Of a stretch of 6,300 nt of DNA, positions 1 through 5,805 are shown in pieces. Numbering within the stretch: position 1 is the stretch's first letter; every line of letters begins with the position of its first letter. The stretch is from Sphingobacteriales bacterium (GTDB taxonomy: Bacteria > Bacteroidota > Bacteroidia > Chitinophagales > Chitinophagaceae): NCBI GenBank assembly GCA_947472965.1, contig CANJEF010000082.1, positions 1 to 6,300 on the forward strand, given 5' to 3'. The position numbers and the translations under genes are program-made. Under the pieces are notes generated by a model. The model searched no databases and was not told the DNA's origin. It saw nothing but the letters and a program-made list of their open reading frames with translations.

Positions 1-788
1 ATACTGATTGAGTCTGATTTCATTTTACCAACCATCATACACCAACTTGCTTTCTTGCTCCACACATCATCACCTTGAATGCCGTTGCTATTGATATAAT
101 TTCCGTTGGGGATAGAATCGGATTTTACTTCTATGGTTGTTTTAATGCCATTGGCATCAGTGAATGTTTTTGTTTCTTTTGTTGGAATCTGTAATTCATG
201 GGCCATTCGTAAACCAAGCAATCCATCCTTTACGTCTTTAAATAAAACAGGGATAACAGCTTCAAGTGTAGTGGTGCGATCAATCACCCAAACACTGTTT
301 ATTTCTTTGAATTCAAAATTTGTCTTTTCCTCAAGATGTGTTTTATTTTCAATGTCAACCCATAAAGCTTCATAACCCAACTTACCCACTTCCCCGCTTT
401 TCATTTCAGTTATTTTCTGAAATTTAATGCTGCCATAAAGATGCTTTCTATCAGCAGGAATGGCATAGGAATTATTCCAGAAATCCAATCCATTTACACT
501 TTCATAATTCATCCACAATCCCAAATGATGTGGGTGATCAGTGGGTTCATTCGGTAATGGATTTACTGGAAACCCTCTGGTGATGGCAGTTCCATTGGGT
601 GCATTGATTGGATAAAGCACTGGCTTTGCAATGGTATCGGGATAAAAAAAATCAGTGAAGTGTTTTCCATTGATCATTACATGAACAGCAGAATTATTTT
701 TATCTTTTACCAACTTTACACTGTTGGGTTGGGCTTGCAAAGCAAAGCATGTAAGGAATAAGAGTCCGAAGCACAGGTTGGCTTTCAT
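1..788 (-). CDS. Secreted DUF6807 (PmoA-like) family protein, 3' truncated by window edge
   Basis: I read 262 codons without interruption from ATG at 788 down to base 1; the gene continues past the window. Residues 1-19 form a signal peptide (charged start, hydrophobic core LCFGLLFLTCFAL, then QAQ), so the product should be exported to the periplasm or outer membrane. The family call rests on residues 84-104, where D-H-P-H-H-L-G-L-W is followed by S-V-N-G-L-D-F-W, the hallmark of the DUF6807 ('methane oxygenase PmoA') family. The PmoA name comes from database labels and does not imply methane oxidation. Family members are usually about 300-350 residues, so roughly the last 50-80, including the second conserved block, are missing here. 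The family is common in Bacteroidota and Planctomycetota near carbohydrate genes, and the divergent sugar transporter fits that; a role in sugar or glycoside processing is inference. No Shine-Dalgarno sequence is seen, which is normal in this phylum. Confidence 0.85.
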   Translation of the reverse strand, partial: MKANLCFGLLFLTCFALQAQPNSVKLVKDKNNSAVHVMINGKHFTDFFYPDTIAKPVLYPINAPNGTAITRGFPVNPLPNEPTDHPHHLGLWMNYESVNGLDFWNNSYAIPADRKHLYGSIKFQKITEMKSGEVGKLGYEALWVDIENKTHLEEKTNFEFKEINSVWVIDRTTTLEAVIPVLFKDVKDGLLGLRMAHELQIPTKETKTFTDANGIKTTIEVKSDSIPNGNYINSNGIQGDDVWSKKASWCMMVGKMKSDSIS

Positions 789-934
789 ACAAAACTGATT
801 TAGATAAATGTAAGAAGTTTTAGAATACCCTTCATTCGAAGAAAATAAAAATTCAACTACACTTAGAAGATCTGCTGAATGCTCATTTTCAGAAAAAATA
901 CCCTATTTTACTGGATAATTAAAGCCAAAAGAAT
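789..934. other. Divergent intergenic region between DUF6807 gene and sugar transporter
   Basis: These 146 bp must hold the promoters of both divergent genes. I looked for the Bacteroidota consensus (TTG near -33, TAnnTTTG near -7) on both strands and found no exact match. The nearest plus-strand candidate is TATTTTAC at 904-911, which lacks a well-spaced -33 partner. A short dyad around TTCGAA (near 836-841) and an AGATCT palindrome (868-873) are too small to call operators. No RNA gene or credible ORF is visible. Confidence 0.5.
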
Positions 935-2311
935 ATGACACAAGATTCAGTTAACATGAATAAACCAAAATTCAGTGAAGGATTATTCGGTATCTCATTG
1001 ATTGCGGCACTTGCCGGTTTCATCTTTGGTTTTGATACCGTTGTAATCTCTGGTGCCAACTTGCCTATTAAAGAACTATGGCATACTAGTCCTTGGTTTC
1101 ATGGTTTCTTCATCATGTCGATGGCCCTCTGGGGAACCGTTGTTGGTTCTATCTTCGGAGGAAATCCAACAGACAAATACGGAAGAAAGAAAGTCTTGCT
1201 TTGGATAGGAATCTTGTTCACGGCCTCTGCCATTGGTTCTGCGCTTGCACAAGATCCTTATACCTTTTCCTTTTTCAGGTTCATTGGTGGACTTGGCATT
1301 GGAATATCTTCTGTTGCGGCACCAACCTATATTTCTGAAATTTCCACGCCTTCAACAAGAGGCAGACTCGGAGCGATGTATCAATTCAATATTGTATTCG
1401 GGATTTTGATTGCCTTCCTTTCAAACTATTTTCTTGAAGGAATTGGAGGGGAGAACGACTGGAGATGGATGCTTGGTATCATGGTAATCCCTGCAGGGAT
1501 CTATACGTTGATGGTTTTTGGGATACCAGAAAGTCCACGCTGGTTGATCAGCAAAAAAAATGATGTTGCCGGAGCAAGGGAAATCATGGCAAAATTGAAT
1601 ACCGATGATGTAGAAGGACTAATTGCTTCCATCCAAAATCAACAGGAATCGAATAAACTCAGTGCCGGTACTTTTTTCAACTCAAAAAATTCAAGGGTAA
1701 TATGGCTGGCATTTATGGTGGCCTTTTTTAACCAGGTTTCCGGAATCAACTTCATATTATATTATGCCCCAGAAATTTTAGAAAGGGCAGGACTGGCTGC
1801 CAAGGAATCGCTATTCAACTCAATTGCCATAGGTGGAACGAACCTGGCTTTCACATTTGTTGGATTATACTTAATAGATAAACTAGGCAGAAAAACCTTG
1901 CTACTGATTGGTTCCTTTGGATATATCCTAAGCCTCTCCATGGTTGCATGGGCTTTCTATGCGGGAGCCTCACCTGCCTTTTTACTGTCCTTCCTGCTGA
2001 TGTTTATTGCAGCCCATGCGGTTGGACAAGGTGCAGTAATCTGGGTGTTTATTTCGGAAATATTTCCAAACCAGGTACGTGCCATGGGTCAATCGTTTGG
2101 AGCGAGTATACACTGGGTTTTTGCAGCATTGATAACATTGATAACCCCGGTATTTCTTGATAAGGAAAATGGTATTTTTAAAGACAATCCCTGGCCGATA
2201 TTTGCCTTCTTTGCCTTTATGATGATCATGCAATTGGTTTGGGTTCTCACAAAAATGCCCGAGACCAAGGGTGTTTCACTTGAACAGTTAGAAAAAGACT
2301 TGATAAAATAA
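935..2311 (+). CDS. Sugar-porter family MFS transporter (XylE/GLUT-like), probable sugar:H+ symporter
   Basis: A 458-residue, 12-helix inner-membrane transporter that should import a monosaccharide. All sugar-porter signatures are present in order: G-F-D-T-V-V-I-S-G in helix 1 (32-40), D-K-Y-G-R-K-K in loop 2-3 (80-86), R-F-I-G-G in helix 4 (115-119), P-E-S-P-R-W (198-203), the helix 7 block N-Q-V-S-G-I-N-F-I-L-Y-Y-A-P (266-279), D-K-L-G-R-K (315-320), S-E-I-F-P (374-378), a helix 10 tryptophan (W394) and P-E-T-K-G (442-446). Length matches bacterial members (about 440-490). D34 and R115 appear to match the proton-coupling Asp27/Arg133 pair of E. coli XylE, which favours H+ symport. By alignment from memory, the first glutamine of the helix 7 QQ pair is N266, and the XylE Gln175 position is I157, so the substrate may not be xylose. 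Met1 is used as start; Met8 is a possible alternative. The gene stands alone and ends at a strong terminator. Confidence 0.93.
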   Translation: MTQDSVNMNKPKFSEGLFGISLIAALAGFIFGFDTVVISGANLPIKELWHTSPWFHGFFIMSMALWGTVVGSIFGGNPTDKYGRKKVLLWIGILFTASAIGSALAQDPYTFSFFRFIGGLGIGISSVAAPTYISEISTPSTRGRLGAMYQFNIVFGILIAFLSNYFLEGIGGENDWRWMLGIMVIPAGIYTLMVFGIPESPRWLISKKNDVAGAREIMAKLNTDDVEGLIASIQNQQESNKLSAGTFFNSKNSRVIWLAFMVAFFNQVSGINFILYYAPEILERAGLAAKESLFNSIAIGGTNLAFTFVGLYLIDKLGRKTLLLIGSFGYILSLSMVAWAFYAGASPAFLLSFLLMFIAAHAVGQGAVIWVFISEIFPNQVRAMGQSFGASIHWVFAALITLITPVFLDKENGIFKDNPWPIFAFFAFMMIMQLVWVLTKMPETKGVSLEQLEKDLIK

Positions 2312-2329
2312 ATAATAGGGGTAATACAT

Positions 2330-2361
2330 AATAGCCGGTTGATACATCAGCCGGCTATTTT
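2330..2361 (+). terminator. Rho-independent terminator after the sugar transporter
   Basis: An inverted repeat begins 19 nt after the transporter stop codon. The left arm at 2330-2342 (AATAGCCGGTTGA) pairs with 2347-2359 (TCAGCCGGCTATT) around a TACA loop, giving a 13-bp stem with one G-U pair (2339/2350). The stem runs into TTTT at 2358-2361 and an AT-rich stretch. On the minus strand the stem is not followed by a T run, so it should act mainly on the transporter transcript, although it also lies just past the convergent minus-strand gene. Confidence 0.88.
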
Positions 2362-2377
2362 AATTTAAAACATCCGA

Positions 2378-2608
2378 TCAATACTTGGCCCCTATAAAAG
2401 CTCCGATCAGTGCACCGAAGAACAATGCATAAAGCACAATAATGATCAATAGCCAAAGAAGGGCAGCTTTTGAAAAATTTGCCTTGATAGGGTCTGTACC
2501 ACTACTGAAGGCCCAAAATAAAAGCACGATAAAATTAACCAGGGGAATAGAAAGTATCAGTAGCGTGATCATCCAATCACCTACCGATGGGATTTTTTGC
2601 TCATTCAT
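2378..2608 (-). CDS. Small two-helix membrane protein of unknown function
   Basis: A 76-residue protein with two strongly hydrophobic stretches, about residues 12-34 (the segment before F-S-S-G-T-D-P) and about 48-72, the second ending in small, glycine-rich helix faces (G-A-L-I-G-A-F-I-G-A). The N-terminus M-N-E-Q-K-I-P-S-V-G-D-W and the central linker G-T-D-P-I-K-A-N-F-S-K-A resemble short conserved membrane proteins of Bacteroidota and Firmicutes in which a 'P-S-x-G-x-W' start leads into two helices. I recall this pattern but cannot assign a named family. The coding call is supported by the sensible topology, the ATG start, and its position tail to tail with the transporter, with the transporter's terminator lying between the two stop codons. 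No catalytic motif is visible and no function is proposed. Confidence 0.75.
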   Translation of the reverse strand: MNEQKIPSVGDWMITLLILSIPLVNFIVLLFWAFSSGTDPIKANFSKAALLWLLIIIVLYALFFGALIGAFIGAKY

Positions 2609-2673
2609 ACATGTTGTTTTGGTTACTTTAATTTACATCAATAATTGTCGCCTGTAGCGTTTTAGCAGCTATA

Positions 2674-2681
2674 CCCCCCCC
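2674..2681. repeat. 8-nt poly-C tract upstream of the beta-barrel gene
   Basis: A run of eight cytosines stands out in an AT-rich intergenic region. It lies 126 bp upstream of the beta-barrel start codon and 24 bp upstream of the distal promoter's -33 element, and 66 bp upstream of the divergent small membrane gene. Homopolymer C/G tracts can slip during replication. It is outside any coding frame, so an effect would have to be on transcription; none is shown. Confidence 0.5.
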
Positions 2682-2704
2682 TTAAATCCATTGATATAAG
2701 CAAA

Positions 2705-2736
2705 TTGCCAAAAACGGCTGAAGTGCATTACCTTTG
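2705..2736 (+). promoter_or_regulatory. Bacteroidota-type promoter (distal) for the beta-barrel gene
   Basis: TACCTTTG at 2729-2736 is an exact match to the -7 consensus TAnnTTTG used by the primary sigma factor of Bacteroidota. A TTG at 2705-2707, 21 nt upstream, fits the -33 element. Transcription would begin near 2743 and leave a leader of about 57 nt before the ATG at 2800. Confidence 0.65.
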
Positions 2737-2754
2737 CAACCTCAATCTTAACCT

Positions 2755-2782
2755 TTTGTTAAGCCTTGAGACGATACTTTTG
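2755..2782 (+). promoter_or_regulatory. Second, proximal Bacteroidota-type promoter match
   Basis: TACTTTTG at 2775-2782 is another exact -7 match. TTTG at 2755-2758 could serve as -33 element, but the 16-nt gap is shorter than the usual 17-23 nt. Transcription would begin near 2789, only about 11 nt before the start codon, so any transcript would have a very short leader. It is weaker evidence than the distal match. Confidence 0.45.
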
Positions 2783-2799
2783 ACAACTTAAACAAGCAT

Positions 2800-3516
2800 A
2801 TGAAATTGATATTAGGATTCCTCCTGACCTGCTGCACACTTGGAGCTTTTGCCCAGGAAAAGACAGAGAAGCCAAAGAAATTTGATTGGAGCAAGACAGA
2901 TTTTTCAAAAAGGGCCTCAGATCACTTTATGCTACAGGTGGGTTATGCAGGGTGGAGTAACAAAGATGGCCTCAATACCAAAGGGTTGTCAAAAACCTTC
3001 AACGCTTATTTTTTGATGGATTTTAGATTCAAAACCAATCCCAAATTCAGCGTAGCCATTGGTCCAGGTGTTGGCACTGACAATATTTATTTTAACAAAA
3101 CTGCAATTGATGTGGCAAATAGAACTGGCACCACATTCAAAAACGATAGCATCACCAAATACAAAAAGAGCAAATTGGCCACTGGCTACCTTGAGGTGCC
3201 ATTGGAATTAAGGTACTCTACCAAACCTGAAAACATGAATACCGGTTGGAAATTTGCATTGGGGGTTAAAATAGGAACAATACTTGACGGAAAGGTAAAA
3301 TCGAAGATTGACCTGGATGCATCAAACAAGGGTGGCTATTTTATCAAGACAAAAGACAAGCGAAATTTCAACGGGACTAGAATAGCCGGAATAGCACGCA
3401 TTGGATATGGAAACATCAGTCTATTCGGATCCTATACCCTAACAGAGTTCTTCAAAGTAGGGTATGGACCAGCTGTGAAACCTTTTTCACTTGGATTGGC
3501 CATAAGCGGATTGTAA
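2800..3516 (+). CDS. Secreted outer-membrane beta-barrel protein (PorT / OMP_b-brl-like)
   Basis: A 238-residue protein with a clear signal peptide (residues 1-18, M-K-L-I-L-G-F-L-L-T-C-C-T-L-G-A-F-A, then Q-E-K). The short K-rich linker that follows leads into alternating amphipathic segments with many aromatic and glycine residues, e.g. H-F-M-L-Q-V-G-Y-A-G-W (42-52), N-A-Y-F-L-M-D-F-R-F (68-77), F-S-V-A-I-G-P-G-V-G, Y-L-E-V-P-L-E-L-R-Y, W-K-F-A-L-G-V-K-I-G, I-A-G-I-A-R-I-G-Y-G, and a final strand F-S-L-G-L-A-I-S-G-L. The strand V-P-L-E-L-R-Y inside such a pattern is characteristic of the small 8- to 10-strand barrels of Bacteroidota annotated 'outer membrane beta-barrel' or 'PorT family'. 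The two cysteines at 11-12 sit inside the hydrophobic core and do not form a convincing lipobox. Ligand and role are unknown. It is preceded by two tandem promoter matches and looks monocistronic. Confidence 0.82.
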   Translation: MKLILGFLLTCCTLGAFAQEKTEKPKKFDWSKTDFSKRASDHFMLQVGYAGWSNKDGLNTKGLSKTFNAYFLMDFRFKTNPKFSVAIGPGVGTDNIYFNKTAIDVANRTGTTFKNDSITKYKKSKLATGYLEVPLELRYSTKPENMNTGWKFALGVKIGTILDGKVKSKIDLDASNKGGYFIKTKDKRNFNGTRIAGIARIGYGNISLFGSYTLTEFFKVGYGPAVKPFSLGLAISGL

Positions 3517-3671
3517 ATGATACTAATCAGTGCATATGGGATATGTTGAAATCATGTATTAAAATAAATAATCATTTTTCAACCGCTTAGACAATTCCTG
3601 ACTCCGGGCCTTTAGCTTATCTTCATTCACTGTTTCCATGCTTTTATTTCATTTAACACCAATCACCTGAC
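3517..3671. other. Intergenic spacer between beta-barrel gene and hflX
   Basis: This 155-bp spacer holds a small weak dyad (CATAT-GGG-ATATG, around 3533-3548) but no terminator with a T run after the beta-barrel gene and no exact TAnnTTTG promoter for hflX. An in-frame TAA at 3654-3656 closes the hflX frame upstream. The only possible coding content is the 26-codon minus-strand ORF at 3559-3639. Confidence 0.5.
3559..3639 (-). CDS. Doubtful 26-residue antisense microprotein upstream of hflX
   Basis: ATG at 3639 to TAA at 3559 on the minus strand encodes a 26-residue, highly charged peptide starting M-E-T-V-N-E-D-K-L-K-A-R and ending L-K-N-D-Y-L-F, with the heptad-like spacing of a short amphipathic helix. 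The composition (K, E, R, L, Q rich; no rare residues) looks more protein-like than most chance ORFs in AT-rich spacers. However, length alone gives little support, no ribosome-binding site or promoter is recognised, and it runs opposite to both neighbours. It could be a remnant or chance. Confidence 0.2.
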   Translation of the reverse strand: METVNEDKLKARSQELSKRLKNDYLF

Positions 3672-4877
3672 GTGCTCGAAAAAAAGAAACTTCTTGAAAA
3701 ATCAGAAAATGCCATCCTGGTTGGGGTCATACACAACCACCAAACGGAGCAACAGGTCACTGAATACATGGAAGAGCTTGCTTTTCTTGCTTCTACTGCA
3801 GGCGCCGTAACAGATAAAAAAGTGGTGCAAAGACTTCAGCACCCCGACAGTAGAACATATATCGGAAAAGGAAAACTGGAAGAGATCAAAAAATATGCCC
3901 AAGATAAAAATATTGGTCTGCTGATTTTTGATGATGAACTAAGCGGTTCACAAATCGGCAATATTGAAGAAGCCGTTGGTATCAAAACAATAGACCGAAG
4001 CGACCTTATCCTTGATATTTTCGCCAGCCGCGCCAAAACTGCACAAGCGAAAGCACAGGTGGAATTGGCCCAATACCAATATATCCTTCCTCGCTTGCGC
4101 GGGATGTGGAAACACCTTGAAAGACTTGGAGGTGGTATCGGCACAAGAGGTCCGGGTGAAACAGAAATTGAAACCGACAGGCGTATCATTCGCGAAAAAA
4201 TATCATTGCTAAGAAAAAGGCTCAAGGAAATTGAAGTGCAAGCCTATACGCAACGGAAAGAAAGAGGTGAATTCATTCGCGTTGCATTGGTGGGCTATAC
4301 AAATGTTGGCAAATCGACGTTAATGAACCTTTTGAGCAAAAGTGAAGTGCTAGCGGAAAATAAACTATTTGCAACACTCGACACCACCACCAGAAAGTTG
4401 GTATTTGAAAACACACCATTCCTTCTTAGTGATACAGTTGGATTCATCAGAAAACTACCCCACCACCTGATAGAAAGTTTCAAGAGCACACTAGAAGAAG
4501 TAAAAGAAAGTGATATTCTAATGCACGTTGTTGATATATCCCATCCACAATATGAAGATCAAATAAAAGTGGTGAATGCTACATTGGCAGAATTGGGATG
4601 TGCCGACAAACCAACCATTACAGTATTCAACAAAATGGATGCTTACGAGGAAATAAATTTTGATAAATGGCTTGAACCCGAAGTGAAAGAAAGCCTTCTG
4701 GATGACTTGAGAAAAAGGTGGGAAGAAGAAACGACTGGCAATTGTGTTTTCATTTCTGCCACAGAAAGAAGGGCCATTGACAAACTACGTATTAGCATGT
4801 TGGCCTTGATAAGAGAAGTATATGTAAAGCGTTATCCTTATAAAACGAGTATACAGCATCACGACTATGGCGCTTAA
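3672..4877 (+). CDS. hflX: GTPase HflX (ribosome-associated, stress ribosome-splitting factor)
   Basis: A complete 401-residue HflX of the Obg-HflX group of translation-factor GTPases. The N-terminal HflX domain contains D-S-R-T-Y-I-G-K-G-K-L-E (59-70) and the nucleotide-binding glycine-rich segment G-G-G-I-G-T-R-G-P-G-E-T-E-I-E-T-D (153-169), followed by a helical coiled arm (about 170-200). The GTPase motifs are intact: G1 G-Y-T-N-V-G-K-S-T (208-216), switch I A-T-L-D-T-T-T (234-240), G3 D-T-V-G-F (254-258), G4 N-K-M-D (320-323) and G5 I-S-A (361-363). In other bacteria HflX binds the 50S subunit and splits stalled 70S ribosomes after heat or antibiotic stress; the same cytoplasmic role is inferred here. 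The start is GTG at 3672: an in-frame TAA at 3654 rules out extension, and the next ATG (residue 33) would remove conserved N-terminal sequence. It is first in an apparent operon and overlaps the next gene by 11 nt. Confidence 0.96.
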   Translation: MLEKKKLLEKSENAILVGVIHNHQTEQQVTEYMEELAFLASTAGAVTDKKVVQRLQHPDSRTYIGKGKLEEIKKYAQDKNIGLLIFDDELSGSQIGNIEEAVGIKTIDRSDLILDIFASRAKTAQAKAQVELAQYQYILPRLRGMWKHLERLGGGIGTRGPGETEIETDRRIIREKISLLRKRLKEIEVQAYTQRKERGEFIRVALVGYTNVGKSTLMNLLSKSEVLAENKLFATLDTTTRKLVFENTPFLLSDTVGFIRKLPHHLIESFKSTLEEVKESDILMHVVDISHPQYEDQIKVVNATLAELGCADKPTITVFNKMDAYEEINFDKWLEPEVKESLLDDLRKRWEEETTGNCVFISATERRAIDKLRISMLALIREVYVKRYPYKTSIQHHDYGA

Positions 4878-5196
4878 GGAGTATACATGGCATTTCGTTG
4901 CTGAATCGATCGCATCATTGGGCTTTGGTAATTACGACATGGTTCAGGCGGAAGTAGCAGATAAAGTAATCTGCATAGCTAAATTCAATAATAAACTTTA
5001 TGCATTTCAATCTACATGTCCTCATGCAGGTGCTAAAATGGTAATGGGTTATATAGACATGCAAGGCAATGCAGTATGTCCGCTTCACCGGTTTAAATTT
5101 TCACTTAAAAACGGATATAACGTTACAGGTGAAGGCTACAACATGAAGACCTATCCAATTGAAATGAGAGATCAAGCCATTTACGTTGGTCTATAA
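4867..5196 (+). CDS. Rieske [2Fe-2S] ferredoxin-like protein
   Basis: A 109-residue, soluble, single-domain Rieske protein. The cluster-binding motif is intact: C51-P-H53-A-G and C71-P-L-H74-R-F-K-F, i.e. C-X-H-X17-C-X2-H, giving the two-Cys two-His ligands of a Rieske [2Fe-2S] centre. The usual glycine after the last histidine (C-P-L-H-G) is arginine (R75), a variant I associate with Bacteroidota members. With no transmembrane anchor, signal peptide or fused catalytic domain, it should act in the cytoplasm as a small electron carrier or as the ferredoxin part of an unidentified oxygenase or reductase; no partner is encoded in the window. The ATG at 4867 lies inside the last codons of hflX, in a different frame, and the two genes share 11 nt. 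The next Met is residue 25, which would cut into the fold, so this start is favoured and translational coupling to hflX is likely. Confidence 0.92.
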   Translation: MALKEYTWHFVAESIASLGFGNYDMVQAEVADKVICIAKFNNKLYAFQSTCPHAGAKMVMGYIDMQGNAVCPLHRFKFSLKNGYNVTGEGYNMKTYPIEMRDQAIYVGL

Positions 5197-5227
5197 CATT
5201 TGTAAGATGTTCTTTTAAAATCAAATC

Positions 5228-5614
5228 ATGAAAATAAGCATCACAAGCATCTTAGTAAACGACCAGGAAAGAGCCATCAAATTCTACACAGATATTTTGG
5301 GATTTGCTATCAAAACAGAAATACCCATCGGAGAACATAAATGGCTTACCGTCGTTTCCAAAGAACATACAGATGGTGTTGAGCTCTTACTTGAACCGAT
5401 TTCATTTGAACCTGCTGAAATATATCAAGAGGCCCTGTATGATGCTGGGATTCCTTGTACAACCTTCGAGGTGAAAAGTCTCGATTACGAATATGAGCGG
5501 CTAAAGGACTTGAATGTTGAGTTTAAGATAATGCCTACCAAGATGGGCACAGTTAACATGGCAGTACTTGATGACACATGCGGCAACTGGATTCAATTGG
5601 TTGAGATTAATTAA
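5228..5614 (+). CDS. VOC superfamily (glyoxalase/bleomycin-resistance fold) protein
   Basis: A 128-residue protein with the beta-alpha-beta-beta-beta repeat of the vicinal oxygen chelate superfamily. The first half opens I-T-S-I-L-V-N-D-Q-E-R-A-I-K-F-Y-T-D-I-L-G-F (5-26), the standard 'D-x-x-x-A-x-x-F-Y-x-x-x-L-G-F' pattern, and ends G-V-E-L-L-L-E-P (50-57). The second half ends N-M-A-V-L-D-D-T-C-G-N-W-I-Q-L-V-E-I (110-127). Metal-binding members usually have His or Glu at four strand positions; here E52 and E126 could serve, but the first-strand position is not histidine (S4-I-T-S7), and I see no clear second-half His. Metal use and catalysis are therefore uncertain. It may bind a small molecule or be an enzyme of unknown substrate; resistance or glyoxalase function should not be assumed. 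It starts 31 nt after the Rieske gene with no terminator between, so it is probably the third gene of the operon. Confidence 0.88.
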   Translation: MKISITSILVNDQERAIKFYTDILGFAIKTEIPIGEHKWLTVVSKEHTDGVELLLEPISFEPAEIYQEALYDAGIPCTTFEVKSLDYEYERLKDLNVEFKIMPTKMGTVNMAVLDDTCGNWIQLVEIN

Positions 5615-5646
5615 AGTATTAATAGAGCTGCTATCAAGATAGATTA

Positions 5647-5668
5647 AAAGACTTTCCTCCTGTCCAGG
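5647..5668 (+). repeat. Decayed partial copy of the palindromic element's outer end
   Basis: These 22 bases match the outer end of the left arm (5779-5800) at 18 positions: AAAGACT is identical, CC is replaced by TT, CCTCCTG is identical, GA is replaced by TC, and CAGG is identical. The match stops there. The following stretch (5669-5710) contains GAGCGAAGC and TGTCAGGAAGAG, which vaguely recall arm-internal sequence but cannot be aligned with confidence. It has the look of an older, degraded module next to an intact one. Confidence 0.5.
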
Positions 5669-5778
5669 TGTTTCATCCCGATATAGAGCGAAGCAAGATT
5701 GTCAGGAAGAGAAATTATGTAAACAGGTGTCAGGACTAATAATTAAACATATAAACTTTTTTAGGACGAGTCCGTCAT

Positions 5779-5805
5779 AAAGACTCCCCTCCTGGACAGG
5801 AGGGG
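5779..5805 (-). terminator. Possible minus-strand terminator formed by the left arm
   Basis: Read on the minus strand, the hairpin CCCCTCC-TGTCCA-GGAGGGG is followed by AGTCTTTA. The T run is only three bases, so termination of leftward transcripts would be weak. No minus-strand gene in the window needs it. Confidence 0.3.

Noticed and set aside
106..375. An 89-codon plus-strand open frame
   Set aside because: It is antisense to the DUF6807 gene, whose family motif and signal peptide establish the real frame.
2442..2657. A 71-codon plus-strand open frame opposite the small membrane protein
   Set aside because: The minus-strand frame gives a sensible two-helix membrane protein, and this frame gives no recognisable pattern.
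2810..2853. Lipoprotein signal in the beta-barrel protein (cysteines 11-12)
   Set aside because: The cysteines lie in the hydrophobic core without a proper lipobox, and a standard cleavage site A-F-A before Q-E-K follows.
3533..3548. Hairpin after the beta-barrel gene as terminator
   Set aside because: The CATAT-GGG-ATATG stem is only five A/T-rich pairs and is not followed by a T run.
3836..4225. A 129-codon minus-strand open frame inside hflX
   Set aside because: hflX is unambiguous by its GTPase motifs; this is an antisense shadow with a Ser/Arg/Ile-rich translation.
5764..5776. GGACGAGTCCGTC before the left arm, considered as a ribozyme or riboswitch core
   Set aside because: It makes only tiny nested stems (GACG/CGTC or GGAC/GTCC), and the conserved core of a hammerhead or other known ribozyme is absent.
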